From assembly GCA_009692305.1 (NCBI GenBank), contig SHZK01000007.1:50162-114161 (forward strand): a DNA stretch of 64,000 nucleotides, given 5' to 3'. The stretch is from Gammaproteobacteria bacterium (GTDB taxonomy: Bacteria; Pseudomonadota; Gammaproteobacteria; Pseudomonadales; Pseudohongiellaceae). The notes beneath the pieces were generated by a model. The model was not told the origin of the DNA and made no database searches. It saw only the letters and a program-made list of their open reading frames with translations. This document shows positions 10,458 through 20,497 of this stretch, piece by piece; the stretch's first letter is position 1, and every line of letters starts with the position of its first letter. The position numbers and the translations under genes were made by a program.

Positions 10458-11159
10458 ATGAGCACACAAGCACCGAAGTTTCGCAAATTGGTACTGGCAA
10501 CAGGTGCGGCTGCAACACTGGCTGCGAGTTCTTTCACAGCGACAGTCAACGCTGCCGAGGCTGACTTCACGGGTCAACGTGTCGTGCACTTATTGCAGGA
10601 GCCGCGCCATCGTACGGTACATCAGGATGGGGATGTTTATATATTGGATGTGCAATTGCTGGCCGGTGATGAATCCTTTCCCCATGTACATGACTCAGCC
10701 CTGCTGGTGACAAGCATCAGCACTGGCACCGGACCGACCAACGGCAGGGTTACCACGAACACCGATTACGTCACCACGCCTGTTACTCATGCCATCAGCA
10801 ATGCTGGCCCTGGCATGTTACGCATCATCGCCATGACCAATCTGACACCACGTACAGATGCGCTTACAACCGACCGGCCGCTGGGCATGCAGGGCGAGCC
10901 GACTATCGAGAATGCCTGGTTCCGGTCGTACCGCCTGATACTTGAAGCTGGTGCCGAATCGGCCACAATGCTGCTGCAAAACCCCAGTGTTGTGGTGCAG
11001 GTTACCGAGGGCAAGGTGCATGTGACTCGAGTCGATGGCATAACCGCAGAACTTGATGCCATGGCAAAATGGACCTGGCGTGATGCCCAGAGCAGCTATA
11101 CCGTGCGTAATGTCGGCAGCGCCCCAGTTGAACTTGTTATAAACGAAGCACGTCGCTAG
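10458..11159 (+). CDS. Secreted hypothetical protein, cupin-like
   Basis: Signal-peptide-like N-terminus (LVLATGAAATLAASSFTATVNAAEA); cupin-like FPHVHDSALLV segment and beta-rich composition. Confidence 0.5.
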   Translation: MSTQAPKFRKLVLATGAAATLAASSFTATVNAAEADFTGQRVVHLLQEPRHRTVHQDGDVYILDVQLLAGDESFPHVHDSALLVTSISTGTGPTNGRVTTNTDYVTTPVTHAISNAGPGMLRIIAMTNLTPRTDALTTDRPLGMQGEPTIENAWFRSYRLILEAGAESATMLLQNPSVVVQVTEGKVHVTRVDGITAELDAMAKWTWRDAQSSYTVRNVGSAPVELVINEARR

Positions 11160-11168
11160 CTGCCTGGA

Positions 11169-12398
11169 TCAATTAACAGTTACTGCAACCGGCGGCGGTT
11201 TGAACAATGCGCCGCTACCCCACACGATCATCAAGGCGGCACTGCAAACTGCAGTCAGCCCCAATTCAATTGCGAAAGCTGGCTCTGCCAACTGTACGCC
11301 GCCGATGATCATGCCCAGCCGGGCTGTCTCATGCCAGCGCGCATGGGGACGCCCTTCCAGCCATAATCCATGTACATAAAATGAGTAGGTTAGAATGCTT
11401 ACCGCACCGGCAATAAAGGCATAGCTGTAACTCGTGGTATTGAGCAACAGGAACAGGCTGAGACTTACTGTCAGCAGGAATTGGGCAAACGTGTAGATAC
11501 GGGTCAGGCGCGACAGCGGCGGATCGAATTTCTCTGCCGGCGCATTCGCCCCGGCGCGTAATTTGCAGCTAGTCTTCACGCCCGGCACCGACCAGCCGGG
11601 TGGCATGAACCAGACCTTTAACTTGTTAAGTATGCCCGGTGCCTGCATGCAGTCGCGCAACAAGCGCCAATAAACATGCACGTTGGCCCACACCGGATTC
11701 CAGCTGCGCAGAGGTTTGTTCAAACCATACACCACAGGCGTGTCCGGGAGTTCTTCCTGGAAACTGCCGAACAGGCGATCCCACAGGATAAATACACCAC
11801 CATAATTGCGATCTACATAGATGCCGTTGCGCGCGTGATGCACACGGTGATTTGAAGGCGTTACCAGAATCCATTCCAGCGGACCGAGTTTCGGCACGTG
11901 TTCCGTGTGCACCCAGAATTGATAAATAAGGTTGAGGCTGACTACGGTGAACAGAATTTCTGCGGGATAACCCAGTACAAAAAATGGCAGGTAAAAGAGG
12001 ACGCTGTAAAAATCCATGCTGGTCTGGCGCAAGGCGGTACCCAGATTGAAGTCCTCGCTCTGATGATGCGCGACATGGGCTCCCCACAGCAGTGCAACTT
12101 CATGACCGAAGCGGTGTTTCCAGTAGTACACGAGATCGTAAAGCACGAAACAGCTGATCCAGACCCAGACGGCAGTGGCCGGTAACTGTGCCAGTTGGAA
12201 ACGGGCCACGAATAGTTCGTAGGTAGTGCCAGACACCCCGAGTATTACCAGTCCCTGCAGACGACTGAGGCTGCCAAGTGACAGGCTATTGATCGTGTCA
12301 TTCAGTCGATAGGTATTGCGCCCGCGCAGCATGCCATAGCCAAATTCGAACAATATCAGCAGGAAGAAAACTGGAATCGCGTACAAGATCAGGTCCAC
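11169..12398 (-). CDS. Sterol desaturase / fatty acid hydroxylase superfamily membrane protein
   Basis: Histidine motifs KHRFGH, HVAHHQSE, HRVHHARNGIYVDRNYGGVFILWDRLFGSF. Confidence 0.88.
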   Translation of the reverse strand: MDLILYAIPVFFLLILFEFGYGMLRGRNTYRLNDTINSLSLGSLSRLQGLVILGVSGTTYELFVARFQLAQLPATAVWVWISCFVLYDLVYYWKHRFGHEVALLWGAHVAHHQSEDFNLGTALRQTSMDFYSVLFYLPFFVLGYPAEILFTVVSLNLIYQFWVHTEHVPKLGPLEWILVTPSNHRVHHARNGIYVDRNYGGVFILWDRLFGSFQEELPDTPVVYGLNKPLRSWNPVWANVHVYWRLLRDCMQAPGILNKLKVWFMPPGWSVPGVKTSCKLRAGANAPAEKFDPPLSRLTRIYTFAQFLLTVSLSLFLLLNTTSYSYAFIAGAVSILTYSFYVHGLWLEGRPHARWHETARLGMIIGGVQLAEPAFAIELGLTAVCSAALMIVWGSGALFKPPPVAVTVN

Positions 12399-12535
12399 GG
12401 TTGGCTCTTTATCGTCTCTAAATTGATATTACTGGCTGCTGGGCATTGTAAGGTCTTGGCTACAAATTTGGCAAAACACGTTATCATGGCGGCCTCGTAT
12501 TGCAATCGAATGCCGTGTGTTGGAGCGCTACTGTA

Positions 12536-14980
12536 ATGAAGAGAATTGGATTATTCGTGGTCGTGTTGTTACAGACCTTGCACGGCGCGGCGCTGGCACA
12601 GGGTATCCAGCAAACCAAGGGTAGCTTTGAGGACAAGTTTCGGCAGCTTGATGAAGTATTGCCGACGCCGAATGTTTACCGCACGGCGGGTGGTCAGCCA
12701 GGCCACCAATACTGGCAGCAGGAAGTTGACTATCGCATTGATGTCACGCTGGATGAAGAGCGCCAGCGTCTTTCTGGAACCGAGTCCATAAGCTATCAGA
12801 ACAATTCCCCCGATACGCTGACCTATCTCTGGCTGCAACTCGACCAGAATCGCTTTCGTCGCGATTCCATCTCACAGTTGAGTGGCACTTTTGGCGGCGC
12901 GAATCCGGATGCTGATACACCGGCGCGGATCAGTCTGGGCGCATTGCGAAGTTTGCAATACATGGAAGATGCCGCACTTGGTTACGAAATCAATTCCGTC
13001 ATCGACAGCGGCGGCAGCGCGCTCAGCTTTACCATCGTTGGCACGTTGATGCGCGTGGATCTGGCGCGGGCATTGCGCCCTGGTCAAAGCGTACAGTTCA
13101 CCGTGGACTATGCCTATAACATTGTGAATGGTGATGTGCTGCTGCCGCGCGGTGGTTATGAGCATTTTCCCGATGACGCGAACGAAGGAGGGAATTACAT
13201 TTTCGCGGTTAGCCAGTGGTTTCCGCGCCTGGTTGCCTATACCGACTATGAAGGGTGGGCCAACAAGGAATTCCTTGGTGCCGGGGAGTTCACACTCGAA
13301 TTCGGCGACTACGAAGTTGCCATGACTGTGCCAGCAGACCATATTGTGGCTGCTACGGGCGAGCTGCTGAATGCGAACCAGGTATTGACGGCCCAACAAC
13401 GCGAGCGTCTGCAACAGGCCGAGAATGCCGCGCGTCCAGTCTTCATAGTAAGCCCTGAGGAAGCGCTGGCCAATGAAAGCGCCGGTACCACTGATACTGT
13501 AACCTGGCGGTTTGGCGCGCAACGCGTGCGCGACTTTGCCTGGGCCTCATCACGCAAGTTTATCTGGGACGCGAAGGGGCACCACCAACCTGGAGCCGCA
13601 CAGGAACTGGTGATGGCGATGTCCTTCTACCCGAAGGAAGGCGGTTCGCTGTGGTCTGAATTCTCAACTGAAGTAGTTATTCACACGCTGGATGTGTACA
13701 GCCGCTTCTCCTTTGATTTTCCCTATCCGACAGCGCAGTCAGTCAGTGCCGGCTTCGTCGGCGGCATGGAATATCCAATGATTACCTTTAATGGTCCGCG
13801 CGCCACGCTGCAAGACGACGGCACGCGCACTTACTCCCTCGCCGAGAAACGCTTTTTAATAGGCGTAGTAGCGCACGAGATTGGTCACTTTTATTTCCCG
13901 ATGATCGTCAACTCGGATGAGCGGCAGTGGACGTGGATGGATGAGGGTATCAATTCCTATCTGGATTCAGTGGCGGTAAGGGAGTGGGATGCCGAAATCC
14001 CCTGGGGTGTCGAGCCACGCTATATCGTCGATTATATGCGGTCACAAGACCAGCAGCCGATTATGACGCAGTCCGACAGCGTGACGAATCTGGGCGCGAA
14101 TGCCTACGCCAAACCCGCGACTGCGATGAATATTCTGCGGGAAACGATCATGGGCCGAGAGTTGTTTGACTTCGCCTTCAAGGAATATTCGCGACTCTGG
14201 CAATTCAAGCGCCCGACACCGTCGGATTTTTTCCGCACCATGGAAGAAGCCTCCGGCATCGATCTGGACTGGTTCTGGCGTGGCTGGTTCTACACCACCG
14301 ATCATGTGGATATAGCACTGAACCGCGTGTATGAGATGCAGCTTGATACCGAGAATCCTGATATCGACTACTTACGGCAACGCGAGCTTGAGAAAGCCTT
14401 GCCACCCTCAGTATTGATTGAGCGCAATCGCGCCGCAGGATTGCAATCCTGGGTTGAGCGCAATCCGAACGTGCGGGATTTCTATGATGACAACGACCAG
14501 CTCACCGTGACCAACGTGGAGCGCAATCGCTATAACTCCTTTCTCGCCGGGTTGGAGGATTGGGAGAAGGCAGTGCTGGAGCGCGCAGTCAGTGAGGATC
14601 GTAACTACTATATTCTGGAGTTTTCCAATGACGGTGGCCTGGTCATGCCAATTATTCTGGAATTGACCTACGCGAATGGCACCAAAGAAGAGTTGCGCCT
14701 GCCTGCCGAAATCTGGCGTCGCTCCCCGCAGCAGGTAAAGAAACTGCTTGTTACAGAGAACCAGATAACGAGTATTGTGGTCGATCCATTGCAGGAAACG
14801 GCCGATGTGGACATCGAAAACAATTACTATCCGCGCCGCATCATTCCTTCACGTATCGAGAGCTTCAAGGCTGATAGTGGTGGCGGTCTGGTGGGTCGCG
14901 ACATCATGCAGGACAGCAAGACAGAGTTGAAGGCACCGGATGCTGAAGATGACGCTGAAGATGCAGACAATGATAACTAG
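12536..14980 (+). CDS. M1 family metallopeptidase
   Basis: Signal peptide, GGMEYPMITF, zinc site VVAHEIGHFYFPMIVNSDERQWTWMDEGINSYLDS. Confidence 0.9.
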   Translation: MKRIGLFVVVLLQTLHGAALAQGIQQTKGSFEDKFRQLDEVLPTPNVYRTAGGQPGHQYWQQEVDYRIDVTLDEERQRLSGTESISYQNNSPDTLTYLWLQLDQNRFRRDSISQLSGTFGGANPDADTPARISLGALRSLQYMEDAALGYEINSVIDSGGSALSFTIVGTLMRVDLARALRPGQSVQFTVDYAYNIVNGDVLLPRGGYEHFPDDANEGGNYIFAVSQWFPRLVAYTDYEGWANKEFLGAGEFTLEFGDYEVAMTVPADHIVAATGELLNANQVLTAQQRERLQQAENAARPVFIVSPEEALANESAGTTDTVTWRFGAQRVRDFAWASSRKFIWDAKGHHQPGAAQELVMAMSFYPKEGGSLWSEFSTEVVIHTLDVYSRFSFDFPYPTAQSVSAGFVGGMEYPMITFNGPRATLQDDGTRTYSLAEKRFLIGVVAHEIGHFYFPMIVNSDERQWTWMDEGINSYLDSVAVREWDAEIPWGVEPRYIVDYMRSQDQQPIMTQSDSVTNLGANAYAKPATAMNILRETIMGRELFDFAFKEYSRLWQFKRPTPSDFFRTMEEASGIDLDWFWRGWFYTTDHVDIALNRVYEMQLDTENPDIDYLRQRELEKALPPSVLIERNRAAGLQSWVERNPNVRDFYDDNDQLTVTNVERNRYNSFLAGLEDWEKAVLERAVSEDRNYYILEFSNDGGLVMPIILELTYANGTKEELRLPAEIWRRSPQQVKKLLVTENQITSIVVDPLQETADVDIENNYYPRRIIPSRIESFKADSGGGLVGRDIMQDSKTELKAPDAEDDAEDADNDN

Positions 14981-15518
14981 TCCATTGCGGCTGCGCGCAC
15001 CGGGGGGCAGGGACGTCGTTCGATTCAGCATCGCTTGTCTGCTCATGGTAGCGGTGCACGGATTGAGTCTGGCGCATGTGCAGAAAACGGCGGTTACACG
15101 CATTCTATTCAATGCGAATACCCACAATATGGAAGTTATGCACCGGTTGTTGCTACATGATGCAGAGCACGCCGCTACACTTATTTTCGGCGAGCAACTG
15201 AATCTGCTGGAATCCGAGGAGTCACGGGAATTATTCAGTAACTACGTCTTGAATCGCTTCGCCATTGAAGCGGGCGTGAACGGCGGCAGGCCTGAATTGC
15301 TGAAGCTGAAATATGTTGGCAGCGAAATCGATGGGCAATATCTCTGGGTTTATCAGGAGATTGCCGAAATTCCTGACCTCACGTCGTTGACAGTCGTGCA
15401 TTCGGTATTAAGGGATATCTGGCCCGATCAATCGAATCTGGTCAACATCGAACGGGCCGACCAGATCTACACGCTGAATTTCACTGCCAACAGCGATGTG
15501 CTCTCTGTCGAATTTTGA
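14940..15518 (+). CDS. DUF6702-like periplasmic protein (start uncertain; overlaps upstream gene)
   Basis: Secreted small protein directly following the M1 peptidase gene; LAHVQKTAVTRILFNANTHNMEVMHRLLLHDAEHAATLIFG. Confidence 0.6.
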   Translation: MLKMTLKMQTMITSPLRLRAPGGRDVVRFSIACLLMVAVHGLSLAHVQKTAVTRILFNANTHNMEVMHRLLLHDAEHAATLIFGEQLNLLESEESRELFSNYVLNRFAIEAGVNGGRPELLKLKYVGSEIDGQYLWVYQEIAEIPDLTSLTVVHSVLRDIWPDQSNLVNIERADQIYTLNFTANSDVLSVEF

Positions 15519-15526
15519 CAGCTGGC

Positions 15527-17476
15527 TCAGCGCAAATGTGTGTTGAGAAAACTGCGTACCTGATTGTAATAGTCCACCCGGTTCAGTGTTGCCCGGAACT
15601 TTTGTCCCTCGTTTTCCTTGACCAGCCACTCGTGCGGTTTGCTGGCAGCAGCCAATGCATTGTGAAAAGCTTCGGCCTGCACGAACGGGGTGCGTTCATC
15701 AATGCCACCATGGGCGATAAACAGAGGCACTGAAATTGCGCCGGCTCGGTTGATCAGGGAATACTCATCACGCTGTTCGCGGTTCATGGCCATGGATGTT
15801 TCTGTCAGCTCGCGTCCGTTGAGACCCGGCAGAAATGGTGCGCGATCACGATTGATCGCGTTCAGGTCATAGATGCCTGATTGGGCAATTGCACATTGGT
15901 ACCGGGTTGGCTCAGTGAGCACTGCGGTGATCGCGGCAAATGCCCCGTACGCCGTGCCCATGATGCACACCTTGTCGGCGGTGGTAATGTCATTCTGCAC
16001 CGCCCAGCGCAATGCGAGGGTGATATCGGCAACGATGCCGGTAGCCCATTGGCCATTGCCGGCCTGTTCATGTGGCCAGCCAAACCCGGAAGCGCCGCGG
16101 GCATTCACCTGCAGCACTGCGAAACCGCTCTGCGCGAGGAACTGCGCCTCGTGGTTGAAAGTCGGCAGTGCTCGGCTGCCAGTCGGTAGATCATTGACGA
16201 GGACCACTAGCGGCAGGGCTTGCTCGGTGCCCGCTGGCAGAGTTACGTAGCCGTGCAGTGTGAGGCCATCGCCATTGCGAATGGCAAAGGCGTTTACCGT
16301 TGCCATCTGTTCACTCGGCAATTCCGGGTTGGCGCTACCGATCAGACTCGTAGTATCGTCTGCGGTATTATAGAGCAGGAATTCTCCGATTCGGTGTGGA
16401 CTGCTAACCTTGAATACGAACCGGGTACCATCGGCAGAGCTATCTATGAAATCAACACGCTCTCCCGGAAAGCTGGCATCCAGCCTCTGCATCAGCTGCA
16501 CGTCCCCATGCTCGGAGAAATAGGCCGCTTCCGTGTAGTCCCCGGACAATTTCACGCCAATGACTTCAGTACTGCCGCGCGCAAACACCATATCGCCAGG
16601 TGTGAGATCAAACTGCTCGGACTCAAAAATTTTGCGCGAGCTGCCTGCGTCAAATTGATAGAGGGCGCGCGTGCCAAGCTGATTATGGGCTAGGTAATAG
16701 AAGCTGGTATTGTTTGCACTGAACCCTACTGGTTCTATGGTCAACGGCAACGCTGCGTACTCATGGGGCAGTTGCTCGCTGATATCCTGCCATTCACTGT
16801 CTGCTGACTGGCGCAGATGTACCACTGAGGGTTTGCCAGGTTCGGTGGCGACCGCAATTCTGATAGTGCCGGAATTGTCTGCAAACAGCTGTCCTCGACT
16901 GACCGGACCGCGGGTTTCCCCACTGGTGCGCATGCTGGCCTTGCTGTCTGGTGCCTGCAATTCCAACACCGCCGCGCGCGGGCGGTCACCGAGTGAGCGA
17001 CCGCTGAATTCGAGACGCAATATCTGAATGCTATTCGGATTCGCGGGTAGACGATGACTGATGGTATTAAAGGCAAGATCACCTGCGCTGCGACCGGCAA
17101 TCGCCCGGCCAGTCTCGGTGGGCACATTAAACGCAAACAATTCACCAGTCGGAATTGCGCGCTCACGACCGGGTGCGATACTTGTTGGAGCGATGATCAG
17201 CTCGTCATTCCCTTTCCAGAAAAAATCGGCGACCCCTTGTCCGTCCGCAACTCCGGTTTGTGTTACCAGCTCATTGCTGAGTGTCTTGAAAATAATAATT
17301 CGATCCTGCGAATCCGTGGGAGACAGCAGCGCCAACATGCTGCCATCAGCAGAAATGCGCACATCAGCGAGGGTATCTGGCCGGAAAAAATTCACGGTGG
17401 GCACAGTCTGCGCAAAGCTGGCCGGAGGCAAACACAGCAGACAGATGGCCAGCACTAACGAATATCGGGTAGACAT
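15527..17476 (-). CDS. S9 (prolyl oligopeptidase) family homologue, probably catalytically inactive
   Basis: Signal peptide, beta-propeller-like N-terminal part, alpha/beta-hydrolase C-terminal part; nucleophile elbow reads GTAYGA instead of GxSxGG and the His-loop reads EGQKF. Confidence 0.8.
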   Translation of the reverse strand: MSTRYSLVLAICLLCLPPASFAQTVPTVNFFRPDTLADVRISADGSMLALLSPTDSQDRIIIFKTLSNELVTQTGVADGQGVADFFWKGNDELIIAPTSIAPGRERAIPTGELFAFNVPTETGRAIAGRSAGDLAFNTISHRLPANPNSIQILRLEFSGRSLGDRPRAAVLELQAPDSKASMRTSGETRGPVSRGQLFADNSGTIRIAVATEPGKPSVVHLRQSADSEWQDISEQLPHEYAALPLTIEPVGFSANNTSFYYLAHNQLGTRALYQFDAGSSRKIFESEQFDLTPGDMVFARGSTEVIGVKLSGDYTEAAYFSEHGDVQLMQRLDASFPGERVDFIDSSADGTRFVFKVSSPHRIGEFLLYNTADDTTSLIGSANPELPSEQMATVNAFAIRNGDGLTLHGYVTLPAGTEQALPLVVLVNDLPTGSRALPTFNHEAQFLAQSGFAVLQVNARGASGFGWPHEQAGNGQWATGIVADITLALRWAVQNDITTADKVCIMGTAYGAFAAITAVLTEPTRYQCAIAQSGIYDLNAINRDRAPFLPGLNGRELTETSMAMNREQRDEYSLINRAGAISVPLFIAHGGIDERTPFVQAEAFHNALAAASKPHEWLVKENEGQKFRATLNRVDYYNQVRSFLNTHLR

Positions 17477-17621
17477 GAATGGGCTCCTTGGTGATAGCTG
17501 GTACGACTACCGGCTTTAATAGCGCATTGTGGGGTTTTTGGCAATTGCCGCGCGTCAATCAGACTATCGGTGCGACGGAAAGTAGGTGGCGCGCCAGAGC
17601 CATATGGCGGGAGTAAAAGAG

Positions 17622-19064
17622 CTAGGAAGCCAGTGGGCTGCCGAGCCGGTGATATTCAGCAATGGCCAGACCGGCGGCGACGCTGGTGAACGGATCGTGC
17701 TCGATTACCCGGTCCGGAAACTGCGCATCCAGAATCGTTTTAATCGCGGGTATCAGGGATGAACCACCCGTGCGCACGACCAGCTGGATATTGGCAGCAG
17801 ACATGTGCGCTCGATCCAGGACTGCTGTTATTGCCTCCTGGAAGCGCAGGAGGACCGAGCTGATTATTGCGTCAAATTCGGCGCGCGTAACCAGCAGTTC
17901 AATATCCAGTTCCGGTATGTCCAGTATTGCTTGCGGTTTTTCAGATAGTTCCGCTTTAAGATCCTTGAGGCATTGAAACACCAGATAGCTGTAATTGTTT
18001 TTGATGAGGTCATAGAGACGGCGAAATTTGTCTGCGGCCTCGTCACCTACCTGGATTCGCTGCATCAGCGGGGTCGTGAACTTGTTCTGGTTCAGCATAT
18101 AACTGATGGTCCAGCTGAGCAGAAATTCTTCGTAGTCTTCAAATGGAAATGCTGTTTCAATTTCCCTGTCTTCGCCGGCGCGCGACCAACGCTCACCTTT
18201 GCCGAGCAGCGGGAATAACAAGTGCTTGAACATAAGCTGATCGATATGGTCGCCACCGAGCCCCACGCCGTGCGTCGCCACTACGCTGAAGTTCGCGCTG
18301 GATCTGCGCAAGATGCAGAGGTCAAGAGTGCCGCCACCAAAATCAACTGCAAGCAATGTCTGTTCCTGTGCGTGCGGGTGAGCATGCACGTAGCTGAGTG
18401 CGGCCGCGATGGGTTCCGGATAGAAACTCTGGTCCTTGAATTCAGCGTAGCCGTAGGCTTCTGCCAATAACTTTAAAGCGCTGTGGTTGCGATCAGAGCC
18501 GGTACCTTCGAAGTTAACCGGGTGGCCGATGCAGGCGTGATCCGGCAGTTCTGTATGCGACGCGTGTTCAGGCAGTACGCGTTTGATCGAGCGGCGAATG
18601 CGCAGCAGCAATGGAGTGATGAGCGCAACCAGACGGAAAGGGCGCTCAAATACCATGATGCGCTGGGTTGGGTCATTGCCCAATAAGCGCTTGATACCAC
18701 GAAACAAACGGCCTTGTTGGCCGCTGTCAACCAAAGACTGACCGTAGACCTTTTGTGTTGAAGCTTCTTCCGGCAAACCATGATCGCTAATCTGACCGGT
18801 GGAGGTGCGACTCTCGCCGAGCACTTCGGCTATGAGTTCAACAGTGCGGCCAGTATTGCTTTGAATGTATTGATTGATTGCGTCTTGCCCGGTTTGTATC
18901 TGGAAATCACGATCGATATATGTGGCAGATGGCATCACCGCGACTTGATGCTCGAGGTAGATCAGATGAATATTTTCGCCATCAAATAATGCGGCCGCAC
19001 TATTGCTGGTTCCGAAATCGATACCGATACCCAGCCGCCGTCCTGCAATATTTTTTCCGAACAT
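17622..19064 (-). CDS. Hsp70-family (YegD-like) protein
   Basis: MFGKNIAGRRLGIGIDFGTSNSAAALFDG; LLAVDFGGGTLDLCILR; VVRTGGSSLIPAIKTIL. ORF extends to 19406 but MFGKN is the likely start. Confidence 0.85.
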   Translation of the reverse strand: MFGKNIAGRRLGIGIDFGTSNSAAALFDGENIHLIYLEHQVAVMPSATYIDRDFQIQTGQDAINQYIQSNTGRTVELIAEVLGESRTSTGQISDHGLPEEASTQKVYGQSLVDSGQQGRLFRGIKRLLGNDPTQRIMVFERPFRLVALITPLLLRIRRSIKRVLPEHASHTELPDHACIGHPVNFEGTGSDRNHSALKLLAEAYGYAEFKDQSFYPEPIAAALSYVHAHPHAQEQTLLAVDFGGGTLDLCILRRSSANFSVVATHGVGLGGDHIDQLMFKHLLFPLLGKGERWSRAGEDREIETAFPFEDYEEFLLSWTISYMLNQNKFTTPLMQRIQVGDEAADKFRRLYDLIKNNYSYLVFQCLKDLKAELSEKPQAILDIPELDIELLVTRAEFDAIISSVLLRFQEAITAVLDRAHMSAANIQLVVRTGGSSLIPAIKTILDAQFPDRVIEHDPFTSVAAGLAIAEYHRLGSPLAS

Positions 19065-19239
19065 TGAACCTGAATGCGTGGCTGACAACGCAAACTCCAA
19101 CTGAGCTGGCAGTTTCTTTGAATCTGACACGCAGGATTTCCCTAACCTTTTACAGAACGAAAAGATAAAAATTTTGTGGTTTCTGTTCGCCGGAGCTAAT
19201 CGCGCCGGCCATGCAGTGACTGTCTGTTTTTCAATAGAC

Positions 19240-19284
19240 GGTGATGCAAGGTGGTTTGATGCAACGCGGATTGATTCAACGCGG
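19240..19284. repeat. 15-bp imperfect tandem repeat x3
   Basis: GGTGATGCAAGGTGG / TTTGATGCAACGCGG / ATTGATTCAACGCGG read directly upstream of the Hsp70-like gene. Confidence 0.7.
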
Positions 19285-19534
19285 GTTGGCTCGGCGGAAA
19301 CGGCGTATTGTATATCATAAAAGCATCGCCCAGCTCCAGCCTCATGCCGCATTTTTGCCTGCGCGCGATCACAATGTAGTGGTCCTTCGGCAATAGTTGG
19401 ATGCACTGCAAAGGCCGCTCAGTGTGGGGGTCGGGGGGGGCAGATCAATGTTGAATATTGCAGGAACTTAACCTATGCTGCACAGGTCACAGCTGGTGTT
19501 AATTAACCAGAACAGCATTAATGCCGGAGTACGC

Positions 19535-20476
19535 ATGAATTTTGCTAGTCGACGCTTTATTGAGGCAGGCGTCTCCCACCTCGTTATAGTCCTATCGCTC
19601 TGTTTCTTCAGCGTCGCACAAGCGGGAACGATTGTGCGTATAAGTACCACTGTCGGGGACTATTCCATTGAGCTGCTGGATGATGTTGCACCCGTAACGG
19701 TGCGAAATTTCCTGAATTATGTCACTAGAGGCGACTATAACCGGACCTACCTGCACCGGGTCGAGGACGGGTTCGTGGTACAGGGCGGAGCTTACCGCTT
19801 CCAGCCTTTCGTCGGGCCTATAGATATTCGCCAGGATGCTCCCATCGTAAACGAATTCAATGTGTCGAATACTCGCGGCACAGTGGCGATGGCAAAATTT
19901 GAAGGATCTCCGAATAGTGCAACAAACCAATGGTTCGTCAATCTGACTAACAATAGTTCATTGGATGGCACCAATGGAGGCTTTACGGTATTTGGAGTCG
20001 TATTGGGTGAGGGCATGCTGATTCTCGATGCCATCGACGCCTTGCCATTTGTAAGCCTCGGCGTGAAGGCGTCAAGTGCGCCTTATATAACCGCGGCTTA
20101 TGAAAGCCCGACGGCTTTCGTCTATCAGAACGCGGTAGTTACCTCGCGCTTTAGTTCAGCGCCGCACGTGTTCGAAAGTGTCACCGGCAAAATGATCACG
20201 TCGGTTAATGTCAATAGTGGTGCCGAACTCATCAGTTTGCATCTCAACGCAGTTCCCCATGCATCCCAGCTAATTTTGCAGGCAGATGTGCAGAGTGTCA
20301 TTTCCAGACGCGCGACTTTCGATGGCATTGCTACCTATTCGACCACGGACAATCGCCTGCGGATTCCGGCTTTGGAAGTAAATCTAAATGGTGCTATTAG
20401 CGTTTTGAAAAACGTCGTGTTCGCGCTTAGCAATCGCGAATTATTGCAGTTCACACTGGAATCATTCAACCAGTAA
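19535..20476 (+). CDS. Secreted cyclophilin-type peptidyl-prolyl cis-trans isomerase with C-terminal extension
   Basis: IELLDDVAPVTVRNFLNYVTRGDYNRTYLHRVEDGFVVQGGAYRF; TNQWFVNLTNNSSLDGTNGGFTVFGVV. Confidence 0.88.
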   Translation: MNFASRRFIEAGVSHLVIVLSLCFFSVAQAGTIVRISTTVGDYSIELLDDVAPVTVRNFLNYVTRGDYNRTYLHRVEDGFVVQGGAYRFQPFVGPIDIRQDAPIVNEFNVSNTRGTVAMAKFEGSPNSATNQWFVNLTNNSSLDGTNGGFTVFGVVLGEGMLILDAIDALPFVSLGVKASSAPYITAAYESPTAFVYQNAVVTSRFSSAPHVFESVTGKMITSVNVNSGAELISLHLNAVPHASQLILQADVQSVISRRATFDGIATYSTTDNRLRIPALEVNLNGAISVLKNVVFALSNRELLQFTLESFNQ

Positions 20477-20497
20477 GCCGGTGTTTAGCTGTACTGG

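Noticed and set aside
11626-12087. Antisense and out-of-frame ORFs from the six-frame track (e.g. 11626-12087, 34996-35568, 47346-47981, 52685-52978)
   Set aside because: They lie opposite or inside confidently assigned genes, have no recognisable domains, and are expected by chance at this GC content.
15880-16250. Plus-strand ORFs overlapping the S9 homologue as alternative genes
   Set aside because: Minus-strand ORF is long, has signal peptide and fold-level similarity; plus-strand ORFs have no recognisable features.
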